From assembly GCA_033032865.1 (NCBI GenBank), contig JAWHQI010000508.1:548001-612000 (forward strand): a DNA stretch of 64,000 bases, given 5' to 3'. Position 1 is the stretch's first letter; each line of letters opens with the position of its first letter. Shown one piece after another: positions 20,952 through 32,326 of the stretch. A program made the position numbers and the translations under genes. The notes under the pieces were generated by a model. The model was given only the letters and a program-made list of their open reading frames with translations, was not told where the DNA came from and did not search any database. Source of the stretch: Dactylorhiza incarnata (lineage: Eukaryota > Streptophyta > Magnoliopsida > Asparagales > Orchidaceae).

Positions 20952-21170
20952 CCAAGGTGCTTCGCCCACACAATGCTCATTAAGACTTATCAGGTAGCGA
21001 AGTATTGCTTGGGGGATCACATAAGCATTTTTTTTATTTTTTTATTTTTAGTGATCCGGTGTACAAATAGAAGTGATAAAAAGGAATGTGTTTGCACAAG
21101 ACACTTTACAATTCTTTCCAAGGTGCTCAACCTCACAATGCTCATTAAGACTAGGGTGAGTAATGCTTGG
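20952..21170 (-). other. Conserved hairpin pair in R4
   Basis: On the plus strand, copy 1 (20952-21012) is CCAAG-gtg-CTTCGC, a loop containing ATGCTCATTAAGACTTATC, then GCGAAG-tattg-CTTGG. Copy 2 (21118-21170) keeps the CCAAG/CTTGG closing pairs and the loop start but uses CTCAACCT with AGGGTGAG as its inner stem. The same pair occurs in R5 and R6 with other inner stems. Function unknown; a role in packaging, dimerisation or replication of the element RNA is only a guess. Confidence 0.7.
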
Positions 21171-23629
21171 TGGAGTTATCTTTGGCATTTTATTTCATAT
21201 TGTTGTAATTCTGGGTCAAAGGTCTCTGAATTCACTTGTTGTTGCAAACCCTTATAATTTTGAAATAACACTTCTATGTGTGCAAGAAATTTATTGTTTG
21301 AAAGATGGTGTAGGTAAGTTAGACATACAACTTAATAAGTTAAAACTATTACACTACACAATCATGCAAGACTAAGATTATGAGCACATGTAGATTACCA
21401 AAATAGTGAGTGAATGAATCATTGATTATCATAAAACATTACTCATACTTAGAGACATGCCAGACAATCATACAAAATTTTCTATAGACTATTTCATTGC
21501 ACATAATCAGATTAAGGTCAAGGCATGAATATAAAACAATGTTTAGGAAATTTGAAATTAAAATTAGACATTGAAGACAATCTGTAAGTGTATGCCTAAT
21601 TAATTTTGGTCATTTGAAACAAAATAACTAAGATGTTTGCTCTTGTGAAGTCTTATAATCAAACCATAATTTTGTAAATATTTAAAAAAAACAAATTATA
21701 AACGCATATTTTTGAGCATTTTTAATTTTTTTTTTTTGTATTTTGGAATAAAACTAACAAAGTTATAACAAAATAATTTTAAAGCAGAGAAAATAAACTG
21801 AGAAAATTCATTAGAAAAATGCCAAAAATATTGTAGAAAAATCAGAATTTCAATTTGGCCAAAAGAGCTAATGCCTGGCGTTAACTACTTAACGCCCAAA
21901 CAGAATACTGTTTTTTAGGATTTTTGAAAAAAAAAATCTTTGAAATAGAATATATATATGTCTTCTTAGTGTAGAAATTTCAAAAAAATTGGAGATGATT
22001 AGAAGGCTATTTAAGCATGTTTTATTTTAAAAATGGATTTTATATTTTTATTTGATTTTCAAATATTTGTGTTTTACAATATCATTAAAGCTCAAAGATG
22101 ATAGAATATGTAAAACACAAGATAAGCATGTTCGATCAAAACAAGAATGCATGAATAATATAGCCATAAAGAGTGCATGCAAAAATATGATATAGGTATA
22201 ACCTAGATTATAATACCCTAACTATATGCCTACGCACTAGCCTCGTACTATGTGACAGATGGGCATGAGGAGCTGCACGCATGTCGTAGGTTGGGGTGTT
22301 AATCCCATATGTACACATTATAGAACGCTCAACCTAGCACTATTTCCCCCAGTGCCTCGCAAGGCCTCACTAGAACCCTCCCCGGTTAAGGACAAGACAT
22401 GACTTAGAGGTTAGGCCATCTAATGCTTACAATCCTACGCCCTCACTATTGTGAGACACATAATGTGGGTGAATGATCATGGACATCCTAAGCATTTTGT
22501 ACTATGGAAACAATTTGTAAACTATGGCTTTTTATGAGAGATTGATTTCTAATTATATTTTAAAGCAACATAGTTATTATGAGTTTTAACTTTTAATTGT
22601 TCTACTTTAAGATGGATTCATTATGGCATTATTAGACAACTAGCATGAATGATAATATTTTTAGTTGATAATGCTAGAATGATGAGTTTGAATGTAATGT
22701 TATGCCATAAAATTAATTGATATTATGTTGCATGTATTCAAAAATGGTATTTCAATTTTTAGACCTAGAATAAAGTGATGATTCTATTTGATTTTTTCCT
22801 TAGGGATATAAGTTTATTCTAAGGTCTACATATAAATGAGATACATGCAAAACAAAATAGATTGATATACTAATCATGATCACAAACTATATGTTGAAAG
22901 CAATAAGATTTTTTGTAGTTATATTTAATGTTTGAATTTAAAAGATCTTATGATCATTAATTTTATCACATAGAAATTTAGGTACTCATAATTAATTATT
23001 CATAATTATGTAGGTGAAGTGTGTAAACCAATTCATATTCATCCTTTTCAAATTTTACTATTCTACTTTGTTTTAACATAACATGGCATGATATAACTAG
23101 CATAGACATTGATTTCTACTTATAGTAAGTGACAATGCTAGAATGAACAGTTATGGTAACAAGGTGCAATGTTATGTAAAGATTACAAGAATTTAATTTA
23201 TTGGAAGGGGACACAGGAGCATGTGACATAAAATTCGTAGACACAAAAATTGCTGAAAAAGAAGAAAACTGAGATAACATTTAAACGGAGTTGAATTCTT
23301 GCAATTTTGAGTGTCTAAATGAACTCAAATGAGCAAAGCTGGTTTGCCATTACATAGAGATTCTCGAGATCATTCTAAAAAGCTATTGTGGGCAAAATTC
23401 TGATAAGCAGATCAAAAGTTATGATCGTTTGAAGTTTGGGTCAAAATCTCGCATATTTTATTTACCTATTTTTTTTAATTTTTAGAAAAAATTACCAAAT
23501 GCCTATATTATTTTTCTAATAGTACAAGATAATGACAGTTTTCTTTTTCAGTCATTGCAAGAGTACGCATGGGTCTATAATCAATCTAATCTTTGCTAGA
23601 TTTTGGTTGGACTTAGCAATTTAGAGTGG

Positions 23630-23722
23630 ATCTTGAACTTCCCGAGGTCCACCCTATGAGGGGTTCGCACCGGCACTAGGAGATATGATGGGGTGACATC
23701 CCAAATCTCCCTTTCTCAAGAT
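23630..23722. other. Structured ~95-nt segment, copy in R4
   Basis: A closing stem ATCTTG/CAAGAT encloses CCCT-atg-AGGG and GGAGAT...GGG...CCC...ATCTCC. Homologous copies lie at 43911-44003 and 61751-61842. Confidence 0.65.
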
Positions 23723-24076
23723 ATTTATGTGTTATTGGTTGCTACCCAAAATTATTTAAAATTTATAGACTCAAAATTTTCGAAAGAGAAAAAGTGAAGT
23801 TCATGATTTCATAAATCTAGATAAATATCTCATAACAAATTTTGAATTTGATTTATATGGATAATAAAAGATATTTATAGGCAATGAATTAGGGAAGATA
23901 AAAAGGATAGATAGGTAATTAGAGACATGATATAACTTATATTCAATTTGATTCATTTATAAATTTATGGCTTAAAGTGAGAAAAGTCATATCACAAGTT
24001 ATATAGCCATAACATGTTGGTTCAAGAAAAACAACAAAAAGAACAAACAAACAATGAAAAAGAAAGTTAAGCATAT

Positions 24077-24123
24077 CATGAAGTAGAGTGATGAAATTCG
24101 TTTTGATTTGTTTCTACTTCATG
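24077..24123 (-). other. 11-bp-stem hairpin after R4 gag
   Basis: CATGAAGTAGA and its exact complement TCTACTTCATG are separated by 25 bases, 14 bases past the end of the gag frame. R5 has the same stem with a different loop (36505-36555). Confidence 0.7.
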
Positions 24124-24136
24124 CAATTGGTGATAT

Positions 24137-25573
24137 CTAATGAATAAGTGATTTAGGTAACCAAAGGGAACCATGTGTAACGGTTCCTTTAGGTACCCAA
24201 ATATAGCGAGATGATTTTTGGGGAGATGAGTGTGAATGAACTCTTTCAAGTGGAGTTAATGTTTCATCTTTAATTTTGGGTCTCCATTCATACTTTGGTT
24301 TCATATTCTTATATTTCAAATTTCCATAATGAATTTCAAAAGTATTATGTATAGGAAATTTGTTAACGTTTAAGTTTATGTTGGGAGAAAACGGATTTTG
24401 TAAATGATAGTGACTCAGATTTTGATTTACAAAAGTTTTGTGTTCCTTACTCCCATTATTAGGTTTATTCAAGATCTTCGTATTCATATTCAACTTGCTT
24501 TTACATATTTCTTGAGATTGTGAATTTATGTGCTGTGAATTGTTATTCATAATTTTCATAAGCAAGTTGAATTTTTATTTTAATTCCTCATTTTTTATCT
24601 TAAGATTATGTCTAGCTTTATTATAAGCTATTGTGCTATTTTTAAGAGTGGAGACAATTGAATCAATGTGAGTTTGATAGTCGTTTCTTAATTCATCAAA
24701 TGTTTCATCCATCTCTTTAATTTCAATTTTATAACTTTTACACATAGCACAATCACCTTTCAAAGATGAAGATCTTTTGCAATTAAAAGTTCTTTTTTAA
24801 AATCCTTGAATTTTTCTTTAATACTATTACAATTAAAACAAGGTTTTGAGATTTCAATTTGAGAGCAAGATTGAGAACTAGGTAATTCAAATTTTGATTT
24901 TACAATAACATTAGCCTTTAACCTTTTATTTTCTAAACGTAATTTGCAATTCGCATTTTTCAATTTCTTAATTTAGCGCTTTGTAATTTGTAGCAATTTT
25001 AAAGTAGAAATAGAATTGCAAACAATAAGGGAATTTGATTTCCTTACAGTGCTTTTGGATGCAGTGAGATTTAAGCATAGAGTTCCTTTGTGATCTTCAT
25101 CTTTTTGGCACTCTTCTTCCAAAGATGAAATTTCTTCTTCTCTTCCACTTGATGTGTACTCCATCGATTCATCATGAGAGGAGCATTCTTGACAATTTTT
25201 GCAAGCTTGTATGTTCTCCACTTCTTGCGTTTGTTTCCTACCTGTGAGAGGAAGATCATACATTTCTTCAAGAAATTTCCATACTTTGTATGCACTAGAG
25301 AAACAATATATCAATTTGAAACTTTCTTGAGATAAAGCACAAAAAAATACTATTTAGAGCCTTTACATTTAGGTGACGTTCCTTTTTAATTGTTTCGTTC
25401 GCTCGTCTTACAAATGCAATATTCCAGGCTTCGATATCTAAAGTTTTAATAAATTTTTCCATTAAAAATTTCCACCCTTTATAATTTCTCCCTTCGAATA
25501 AAGGTGGTGCAAGAGAGTTTTCTTCTTCATAAAAATGTCCCCCACTAATAGAAGCGAGATCATGAGATGACAT
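24137..25573 (-). pseudogene. gag: R4 Gag (no complete zinc knuckle), frameshifted
   Basis: Starts at ATG 25573, 37 bases after the primer site, with MSSHDLASISGGHFYEEEN and the copia-Gag pattern LFEGRNYKGWKFLMEKF. Frameshifts near 25345 and 24770, stops near 24970 and 24575, and a few smaller breaks divide a product of roughly 470 residues. The middle is coiled-coil-like and rich in Lys, Glu and Asn. It ends with YIWVPKGTVTHGS, the phrase that in related elements leads into protease, but no protease follows. CxxC pairs occur (CKNC, CFNC) but no full CCHC knuckle. Gag would build the particle; it is homologous to R5 Gag along its length. Confidence 0.85.
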
Positions 25574-25609
25574 TATTCCCGGTTGTTAAGCCGATTTGGA
25601 ATAACCTAG

Positions 25610-25620
25610 CTCTGATACCA
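25610..25620 (-). promoter_or_regulatory. R4 primer-binding site
   Basis: On the minus strand TGGTATCAGAG, two bases after the 5' LTR; complementary to initiator tRNA-Met. Confidence 0.9.
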
Positions 25621-25622
25621 CT

Positions 25623-26793
25623 TGTTGGATCTTGAGGCGCCCTTAGAGGGGGTGAATAAGGGTTTTAGAAAACTTTAATTCTTTATAGAATACTATAGAT
25701 ATTTTATTAGAAGTAAGTTAAATCAAAAGTAAAGATATAGAAATTAGAAATCAAATCAATTTTATTAAACAAGAAAAGACATGATTATCATTTATAAAAT
25801 TGATTACAAAAAAAGATTTCTATGATGCTAGAAATCCAAGGCGAAATAGGAAATACTCTTTTTGTTTTCTATATCGACTCTTCTCACTAAGAACCAGTTG
25901 GATTTAGCCGACCTCTCCCCAGATACGGCCTCAAGCCGCTCTAGCCCTTCTATCCCCAAAAAGGCCTCGATCACCCCCTAGATCTACTCCCTAGACCTAG
26001 TCGCCAACACGAGGTGAATTCCTCCCTAAGTCATACCCAGACCTAGTCGCCAACACGAGGCAAATTTACGAACCGATTACAAAGATAAATATAAAATACA
26101 AATATAAAAACTCCCTATGAGGTAATCTTAAGGAGACGCCGAAGAATCGCTGAAGATCGTTGAAGTCCAAGCATGCGTTCTTCGCGTTGAGTTAGCGTGT
26201 TGATCCAATCCTCCTTTGATTCCTCCTTTTGAAATTTTGTGGGAAATCCTTTGTGGTCTGGAAATATGGCCCTCACAAATAATTCAGAGTGCTGGAATAG
26301 GGCTCCTTAGCATTGGTTATTGAAGAAGATGAAATCCACCTATTTATAGGACTGGAAGCTAACGTCGGCGTTAAGGCTAACGCCTGGCGTTGACCTAGTA
26401 TAGAAATGTTTTAATGGCTCAGATCTTCAAAATAGGAAGGAGATTCTGCATCTTTGGAAACATTCATTTTAGGCAACCTTAATGCTGGCGTTGAGTCTAA
26501 CGCCTGTCGTTGAGTCAAATCATTCCAAAAATGCTCCTACAATCACGACAGCTTCCTTCCATGCCATTTTCATCTTGGTGGGAACGAAAGTCAATGTTGG
26601 CGTTAAGAGTTAACGCCGGGCGTTAGCTCTCTTCCATTCATTTCAGCTTGTGAGCAAATCCAGACCAACAATAGCAACCTAGTGTCATCTTTGTTCAAAC
26701 CTGCATGCTAAAAACACAATGGCAAACAAGATCAAATACAAGTAGAATTTGTAATTCTCAAATCAAAGGGATGCGGAAAACCATGTTCCAACA
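25623..26793 (-). repeat. R4 5' LTR with U3 palindrome
   Basis: A TATA-like site is at 26341-26350 (minus strand CCTATAAATAG). Upstream in transcript direction are three clusters of a TAACGCC/GGCGTTA motif (26370-26406, 26481-26516, 26590-26629), including the perfect palindrome TAACGCC-g-GGCGTTA at 26611-26625. Confidence 0.9.
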
Positions 26794-27864
26794 CTATACT
26801 CCTAAAAATGTGATGCAGAATGATAATGAAGCTCTAAATTTAGTGCTACCGCAGAGCGATAACATCTACCGTTGGAGGTAGATGGGATGACGACATTCGG
26901 TTCCTCAGTGAAGAAGTGATAGGAGCCAACGCGTCGCGTTAGATATTACCACGGCACGGTAGGCTCGCAATCCATTGCGGTTAGCACGTTCTTCGCGATA
27001 TCGGGTACGTTTCTACACGATACACTAGCGCGACGCAATAGTGCTACCGCGGGTGGTAGTTTCCAGAGCCTATATAAAGGATGTATCTCTTTATTTTATG
27101 TTACCACTTTTGAAGCCATAACTCCAATATTTCGTGAGAGCCTTCATCCCTGAGTTCCAGAGCACTCCAAACTCCATCGTTGAAGAACAAAATTGAGAAG
27201 GATATTTCCATATGGTGATACTTGAAGAAGGACGCATGCTTCAACTTTGATGATGTTCATGGTGATTTTTCATCATCTCCTTCAGAGCTCTTCTAAATAG
27301 GGAGTTTTTGTTTCATAATTTATTGTGTTCTTCTCTTTTGAAATGGTAGTGAATTTGTCATGGGTGTTGGTGAATAGGCCTTGCGAGGCTTAGCGGGAAT
27401 TCATCATGGTGTGTATGGCGACTAGGTCTAAGTGTAGATCTAGGGGGAAGGCTAAAGGCCAAATCTTGGGAAGATAGGTTATAGCCAACCGGTCCTTGGC
27501 AGAAGGACCTGTGAAGAAACAAAGAGTGATTTTATTTTATCTCCTCAATTTCAAGAGCTATTGAAATTATCATTATTGTAATTATCTTGTGAAATAAAAT
27601 CAATTTTCATCTTCTCTGGTTTTCTAGGATTTTATTTCGTTTAAGAGTTTTTAAGAAAAATCACTTTGCCAAACTTTTTGAAAAGTTCTAAATTTCTGGA
27701 GCACTAGTGCTGGGCATTAACTTTACCGTCTGTAGTAGTGACAGAACCGATTCTCCCCTTCCAAAGTTGATCTCAGAAACACTTAAAAAAGTTTTATCCA
27801 AAAATCGAAAAGCCCTTATTCACCCCCCCCCCCCCCCCCTCTAAGGGCGCCTACAGATCTAACA
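26794..27864 (+). repeat. R3 5' LTR, second part
   Basis: Resumes after the second CTATA copy and matches 52050-53088. The TATA box TATATAAAGG is at 27071-27080 and AATAAA at 27593-27598. Upstream of the TATA box is CTACCGCGGGTGGTAG (27044-27059), a near-perfect palindrome. The end has a CCCTTA...TAAGGG hairpin around a poly-C run (about 27824-27840) and closes with GATCTAACA. Confidence 0.9.
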
Positions 27865-27866
27865 CT

Positions 27867-27877
27867 TGGTATCGAAG
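27867..27877 (+). promoter_or_regulatory. R3 primer-binding site
   Basis: TGGTATCGAAG, a variant of the usual TGGTATCAGAG, two bases after the LTR. Confidence 0.8.
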
Positions 27878-27914
27878 CAAGGTTATTCCAAAAAAGGTTT
27901 CACAACTGGGCATA

Positions 27915-29850
27915 ATGGCGCATCATGATCATGCTTTTCATGAGGGTCAAGGGATTAGTAGACCACGTCTATTTACCAGTACCGATTACAATTATTGGAA
28001 AACAAGAATGTGTTGTTTTTTTACTGCCTTTGATAATGATGTTTGGGGTATGGTAGAAGAATGCTACTCTCCACCAACATTTATTGTTGGAGAAGTTACT
28101 ATGGAAAAATCGAGAGACAAATTGGATGATAACGATAAGTTGAGATGCAAGAATAACGCTAAAGTTATGAATGTTTTATTTTGTTCTTTGGATAAAATAA
28201 AATTTAATCGAACTTATGCTTGCGAAACTACTTACGATATATGGAATTTATTAAAAATTACTCATGAAGGTACTTCGCAGGTCAAGGATTCAAAGCTCTT
28301 TCAACTAGAATCCGAAAATGAGAAATTCCAGATGGAGGCGGATGAAGACATAGATTCGATGTACACAAGGTTCACCAAGATCACCAATGACTCAAAAGTG
28401 CTTGGAAAGATGTTCTTCAATGGCGACTTGGTGAGAAAAATTCTTAGGTCTCTACCTCAAAAGTTCAATCCAAAAGTGACAGTCATCTCGGAGTCGCACG
28501 ATCTAAAGAAGCTTCAAATCGAGAGCCTCGTTGGAAATCTCAAAACCAATGAGGTTGAACTAAAAATTCAACAACAAGAGTACAACATGGAGCCAAAGAA
28601 GAAGGCTTTGGTATTGAAATCAAAGAAGGGAACTGATAAAGATGATGATAATGAATAGGACGAGGAGAGACTTTTGTGAAGAAGTTCAATAGATTCATGA
28701 AGAATCCGGAAAGGAGAAACACTTTTCGGAAATATTTCATCAAGAAGGAATCTTCATCAAAGAAAGGAAAAGGTGGCGACGATGATGATGAGCAGCCACT
28801 ACCAGAGTGCTACCATTGCAGAAGGACCAGACACATCCAGATCCAGTGCCCAAAATATCTGAAAGATCTACAAGAAAAGAGGCACAGGGGAAAAGAGAAA
28901 AAGAAGGTGCTAAAGGCGGCTATATGGGATGACTCCTCTGAGGAATCGTGCAGCTCATCCTCCAGTAATGAAGAAGAGACCAACATGTGCCTCATGACAA
29001 AGAGCAATACACTATCTGATGAATAATGCAGTGTCTAAAGAGACATTAAGGTACCTCCTCTTACTTTTGATGATTTATATTCTGAGTATCTACAAACTTG
29101 CAAATATTTTGATAAAAGTTTAAAGATAGTGATCTTCTAAAATCTACAAATAAACTTTTGCTAAAAGAAAACAAAAAATTATCTAAAGAAGCTAAACTAT
29201 TAGGGAAAGAGAATGTATCTTGCCAAGAATGTAATCACTCCTTGGCAAGAATGAAAGAACTTGAAGAAGCTCTTTCTAAGTCCCACTCCACTATTGAATT
29301 ACTTACTAAGGAAAAAGGGGACTTAGAAAGAACTTTAAAAACATCTCTTTCTCAAATAGAAGAAGTAAAGAAAAGTTTTGCGAATCAGTGCGTTATGTTA
29401 GTAACGGAAAACACCGCTCTCAAAGCCCGAGTTCATGATTTAAACATGGCTATTAAAAAATTTGGAGTTAGATAAAAGTCACTAGACATGATCTTGGCTA
29501 ACTAATGTCATGGTAGTGTAAAATATGGGCTTGATTAAGTTTCTGAAAGCTATCGCCCATCGGTAACTCTTACCGTCGGCGGTAGCAGTAAATCTAGAAA
29601 TCATAATTCTTGTAATAAAAAATTATTTCAAAATTCAGATATAACATCATCTTCCTGCAAGAGTTTATACAGAACTCTGAAAAGGGTCTCAACCCCTTTT
29701 ATATTGTGTGCCAAATGTCATATATTTGGACACACCTCCGACTCATGTAGGAAGAAGGGACGAAGTGCTTTAAAACAAATCTGGGTGCCTAAGGTTTCCA
29801 CCTATTCTATGGGAGGAACATCTTGGGTATCCGGATCTTTACTCTCATCT
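27915..29850 (+). pseudogene. gag: R3 gag relic with two zinc knuckles
   Basis: ATG 27915 opens MAHHDHAFHEGQGISRP and continues as a 247-residue Gag capsid domain (UBN2-type: YNYWKTRMCCF, then KLFQLESENEKFQ, then VRKILRSLPQKFNPKV). A frameshift near 28656 is followed by CYHCRRTRHIQIQC (28808-28849), a knuckle whose usual Gly is Arg. A Ser/Glu-rich acidic stretch and a coiled coil (29158-29470) follow. A second knuckle, CAKCHIFGHTSDSC (29706-29747), lies just before protease. At least three frame breaks. Gag packages the RNA; two knuckles distinguish it from R4 and R5. The palindrome-type motif recurs at 29541-29585. Confidence 0.9.
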
Positions 29851-30175
29851 ACTTTTTAGGTATGTTGGCAGGCTAAGGATAAAGAAGATGTGTGGCATTT
29901 GGACTCGGGATGCTCCAAATACATGACATGCAACAAAGCAAAGTTCCTTAGCCTTGTGATGAAGAAAGGAGGGATGGTGACTTTTGGAGATAATGGAAAA
30001 GGAAGGATCATGGGTATCGGCACAGTGGGTAACGAATCTTTTTCAATTTCTAATGTATTGTTTGTAGAAGCTTTGAAACATAATTTAATCTCAATTAGTC
30101 AATTATTTGATAAAGGTTTAAATGTCTTATTTGAATCTTTTGCAAATCTTTGCAAAATCATAAATCATAAATCAT
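29851..30175 (+). pseudogene. R3 protease relic
   Basis: DVWHLDSGCSKYMTCNKAKF carries an intact D-S-G active site. FGDNGKGRIMGIGTVGNESF and ALKHNLISISQLFDKGLNV then match the Maximus/SIRE protease region. A stop before the domain (near 29860) separates it from gag and another ends it at 30175. It would process the polyprotein. Confidence 0.9.
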
Positions 30176-30221
30176 AAAACAAATGATGTCGTACACCGCA
30201 CCTTGACTGCATAATGTTTAT

Positions 30222-31247
30222 ATGATTGCTTCTAATAATCTTTCACATTCATCTTTAAAATACTTTATTTCTAAAAATGATGAATTAGAACTTTGGCATA
30301 TGCGCCTTGGTCACTCTAGTACCAAGCTAATTTTGAAATTATCAAAAGATAAATTAATTAAGGGATTACCTATGCTTAATGAAAATTTATCTTCTCTTCA
30401 TACGCCTTGCCAAAAGGGATAATTTTCAAAAAGTTCATTTAAAAGCAAAAAATGTAATTTCTACTGCTAGACCACTTCAATTAATTCACATGGATTTATT
30501 TGGATCAGTTAGCACTTCTAGTCTAGCTGGTAGAAAATACACTTGTATTAATTGATGATTATTCTAGATTTTGTTGGACAATATTTCTATGCATTCGTGT
30601 TCAAAATGAACTTGATTTAAAAATTAAATGCATACGCTTGGATCATGGAGGAGAATTTGAAAATGATAAGTTTTCTTCTTTTTGTAATGATCTAGGAATT
30701 AAGCATGAATTTTCTGCTCCACGCACCTCATAATAAAATGGTGTAGTGGAGAGGAAAAATAGAACCCTTCAAGAACTAGCATGCACTATTTTTTCTGAAT
30801 ATGGGTTGCCTAGATATTTTTGAGCAGAAGTTATTAATACTTCATGTTATGTTATTAATCGTGTCATGTTTCGCCCATTCATAAAATTAACACCTTATGA
30901 GCTTTATTTTAAAATGAAACCTAATGTATCTTATTTTCATGTTTTCGTTTGCAAATGTTTTATATTAAACACTAGAGATGCATTAGGAAAATTTGACGAA
31001 AAGTGTGATGAGGGAATTTTTATTGGTTACTCTTCAACTGGTAAGGCTTACAGAATATATAACAAAGGAACTAATACAATTGAAGAGTCTATTTATGTAA
31101 GATTTGATGAGTTTGTTCCTTGTGTAGATGCTAATCCTACAGGAAACGAAGAGGAACCCCTTCCCCCTTTGGAGCATGAGGATGATGAATTGCTTGGATA
31201 AAAAGAAGAATAAAAAGTGGAGAAAGAAGAAGAAAAAGAGGAATATG
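30222..31247 (+). pseudogene. R3 integrase relic, cut by R5
   Basis: The zinc domain reads LELWHMRLGHSSTKLILK ... CQKG. The core is split over several frames: HMDLFGSVSTSSLAGRKYT (first Asp), then a deletion near 30590, then a DHGGEFEN segment (second Asp) and NGVVERKNRTLQ (Glu), with two stops in the preceding PQQ position. From 30866 to 31198 a clean frame gives the C-terminal part (MKPNVSYFHVFVCKCF, GKFDEKCDEGIFIGYSSTGK). R5 entered at ATATG (31243-31247), and the frame resumes at 39131 with VPPSMLQLSKDH. Confidence 0.9.
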
Positions 31248-32326
31248 CGTTGGATCGGTAGGCGCCCTTAGAGGGGGGGGGGTGAATAAGGGTTTTTAAA
31301 ACTTATGTTATATGTTGATTATCTTTGAAATAATGCATGATTAAGAAGATGAGAAATCAAGTAAAATAATTGAAATAAAATAGCGACATGTTTTATTAAT
31401 ATGAAATAAGATTTTACAAAAGTTGATTTCTATAACGCCAGAAATCTGTGGCGAATAATAGTAAACTCTTTTTGTTTTTTATCCCAACTCGCATCCCCAA
31501 GAACCGGTGGCCCTAGCCTATCCTTCCCAGATTCGGCCTCAAGCCGCTCTAGCCAATCCAACCCCGGATATGGCCTTGAGCACCCCCTAGACCTAACCTA
31601 GATCTAGTCGCCAATACGAGATGAATTTCTGCCCTAAGTCCTACCCAGACCTAGTCGTCAACACGAGGCGAATTCTTTAACCGTTTACAAGAAATATGAA
31701 ATGATAATAATAAAAACTCCCTCTTGAAGAACTTCTGATGTTGGAGATAAAGATCCGTTGTAGAATAAGCGTTGTAGAAGCGGACGTCGTTTGGATCCAG
31801 CCTGAAGAGATTCTCCTTCAGAAATTCGCAGAACTTTGGTAGGACATCAACTTTCGTCCAAGGCAGCCTCTGGAATTCTAGCACTCAATCTCTCTCTCTC
31901 TCTCTGATGTCTATCTGGAACGAGAGAAGAGGGGTCCTATTTATATCCTCTGCGCTAGTGCTACCGCCAGCGTTATCCCATATTAGGACATATTCTGCGC
32001 AGTTGAATCTTCAATCTGAGGAAACATTTCTCTCTTGCCTTCTGTGCTCCGCGCTACCGCCTGCGCTATCGGCTACGGCCAGGCGCTAGATCCTTCTATA
32101 TGTGCTCCCGGAATTGCGCTAATCATCGCTAGCGTCGGGCGCTAGGTGCTACCGCCGGAGCTAGTGGGAATGTTGGATTTGATGGCTCAAATTTGAGGAC
32201 AACCTTCTTATGTCATCCTTGAGTCATATGGACTTTGTTTCCTGCACACTTTAAACACACAAGATCAAATACAAATAGGTTTGGTTATTCTCAAACTTAG
32301 GAGATGCGGAAGACCTTGTTCCAACA
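31248..32326 (-). repeat. R5 3' LTR
   Basis: Direct repeat of 38046-39125. TATA-like site 31936-31948 (minus-strand GGATATAAATAGG). The U3 part (31950-32170) carries repeated GCGCTAG / CTACCGCC pieces. A (CT)n run lies at 31887-31905. Confidence 0.9.

Larger units (their letters stand above)
20166..24136 (-). other. R4 long non-coding 3' region
   Basis: Roughly 4 kb, strongly AT-rich, with no pol or envelope reading frame. It holds the paired hairpin motif (20952-21012 and 21118-21170), a more GC-rich patch at about 22200-22480 that I cannot assign, the structured ~95-nt segment 23630-23722, a TAACGCC-type palindrome fragment near 21870-21890, and an 11-bp-stem hairpin right behind gag (24077-24123). 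Confidence 0.7.
18749..26793 (-). mobile_element. R4: gag-only Sirevirus-like element, antisense in R3 5' LTR
   Basis: Ends TGTTGG...CCAACA; the duplication CTATA lies at 18744-18748 and 26794-26798. Read on the minus strand: 5' LTR 26793-25623, primer site TGGTATCAGAG (25620-25610), gag (25573-24137), about 4.2 kb without pol, polypurine tract, 3' LTR 19883-18749. The LTRs are 1171 and 1135 bp; part of the difference is two extra pieces in the 5' LTR (near 26290-26320 and 26372-26390). The lack of any pol fragment, together with the same architecture in R5, suggests a non-autonomous family supplied in trans. Confidence 0.9.

Noticed and set aside
23655..23670. GGTTCGCACCGG in the structured module as a Pol III B box (SINE or tRNA origin)
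   Set aside because: The other two copies do not keep it (GGTTCACATCGG, GGCTCGCTACGG) and no A box at a fixed distance is seen.
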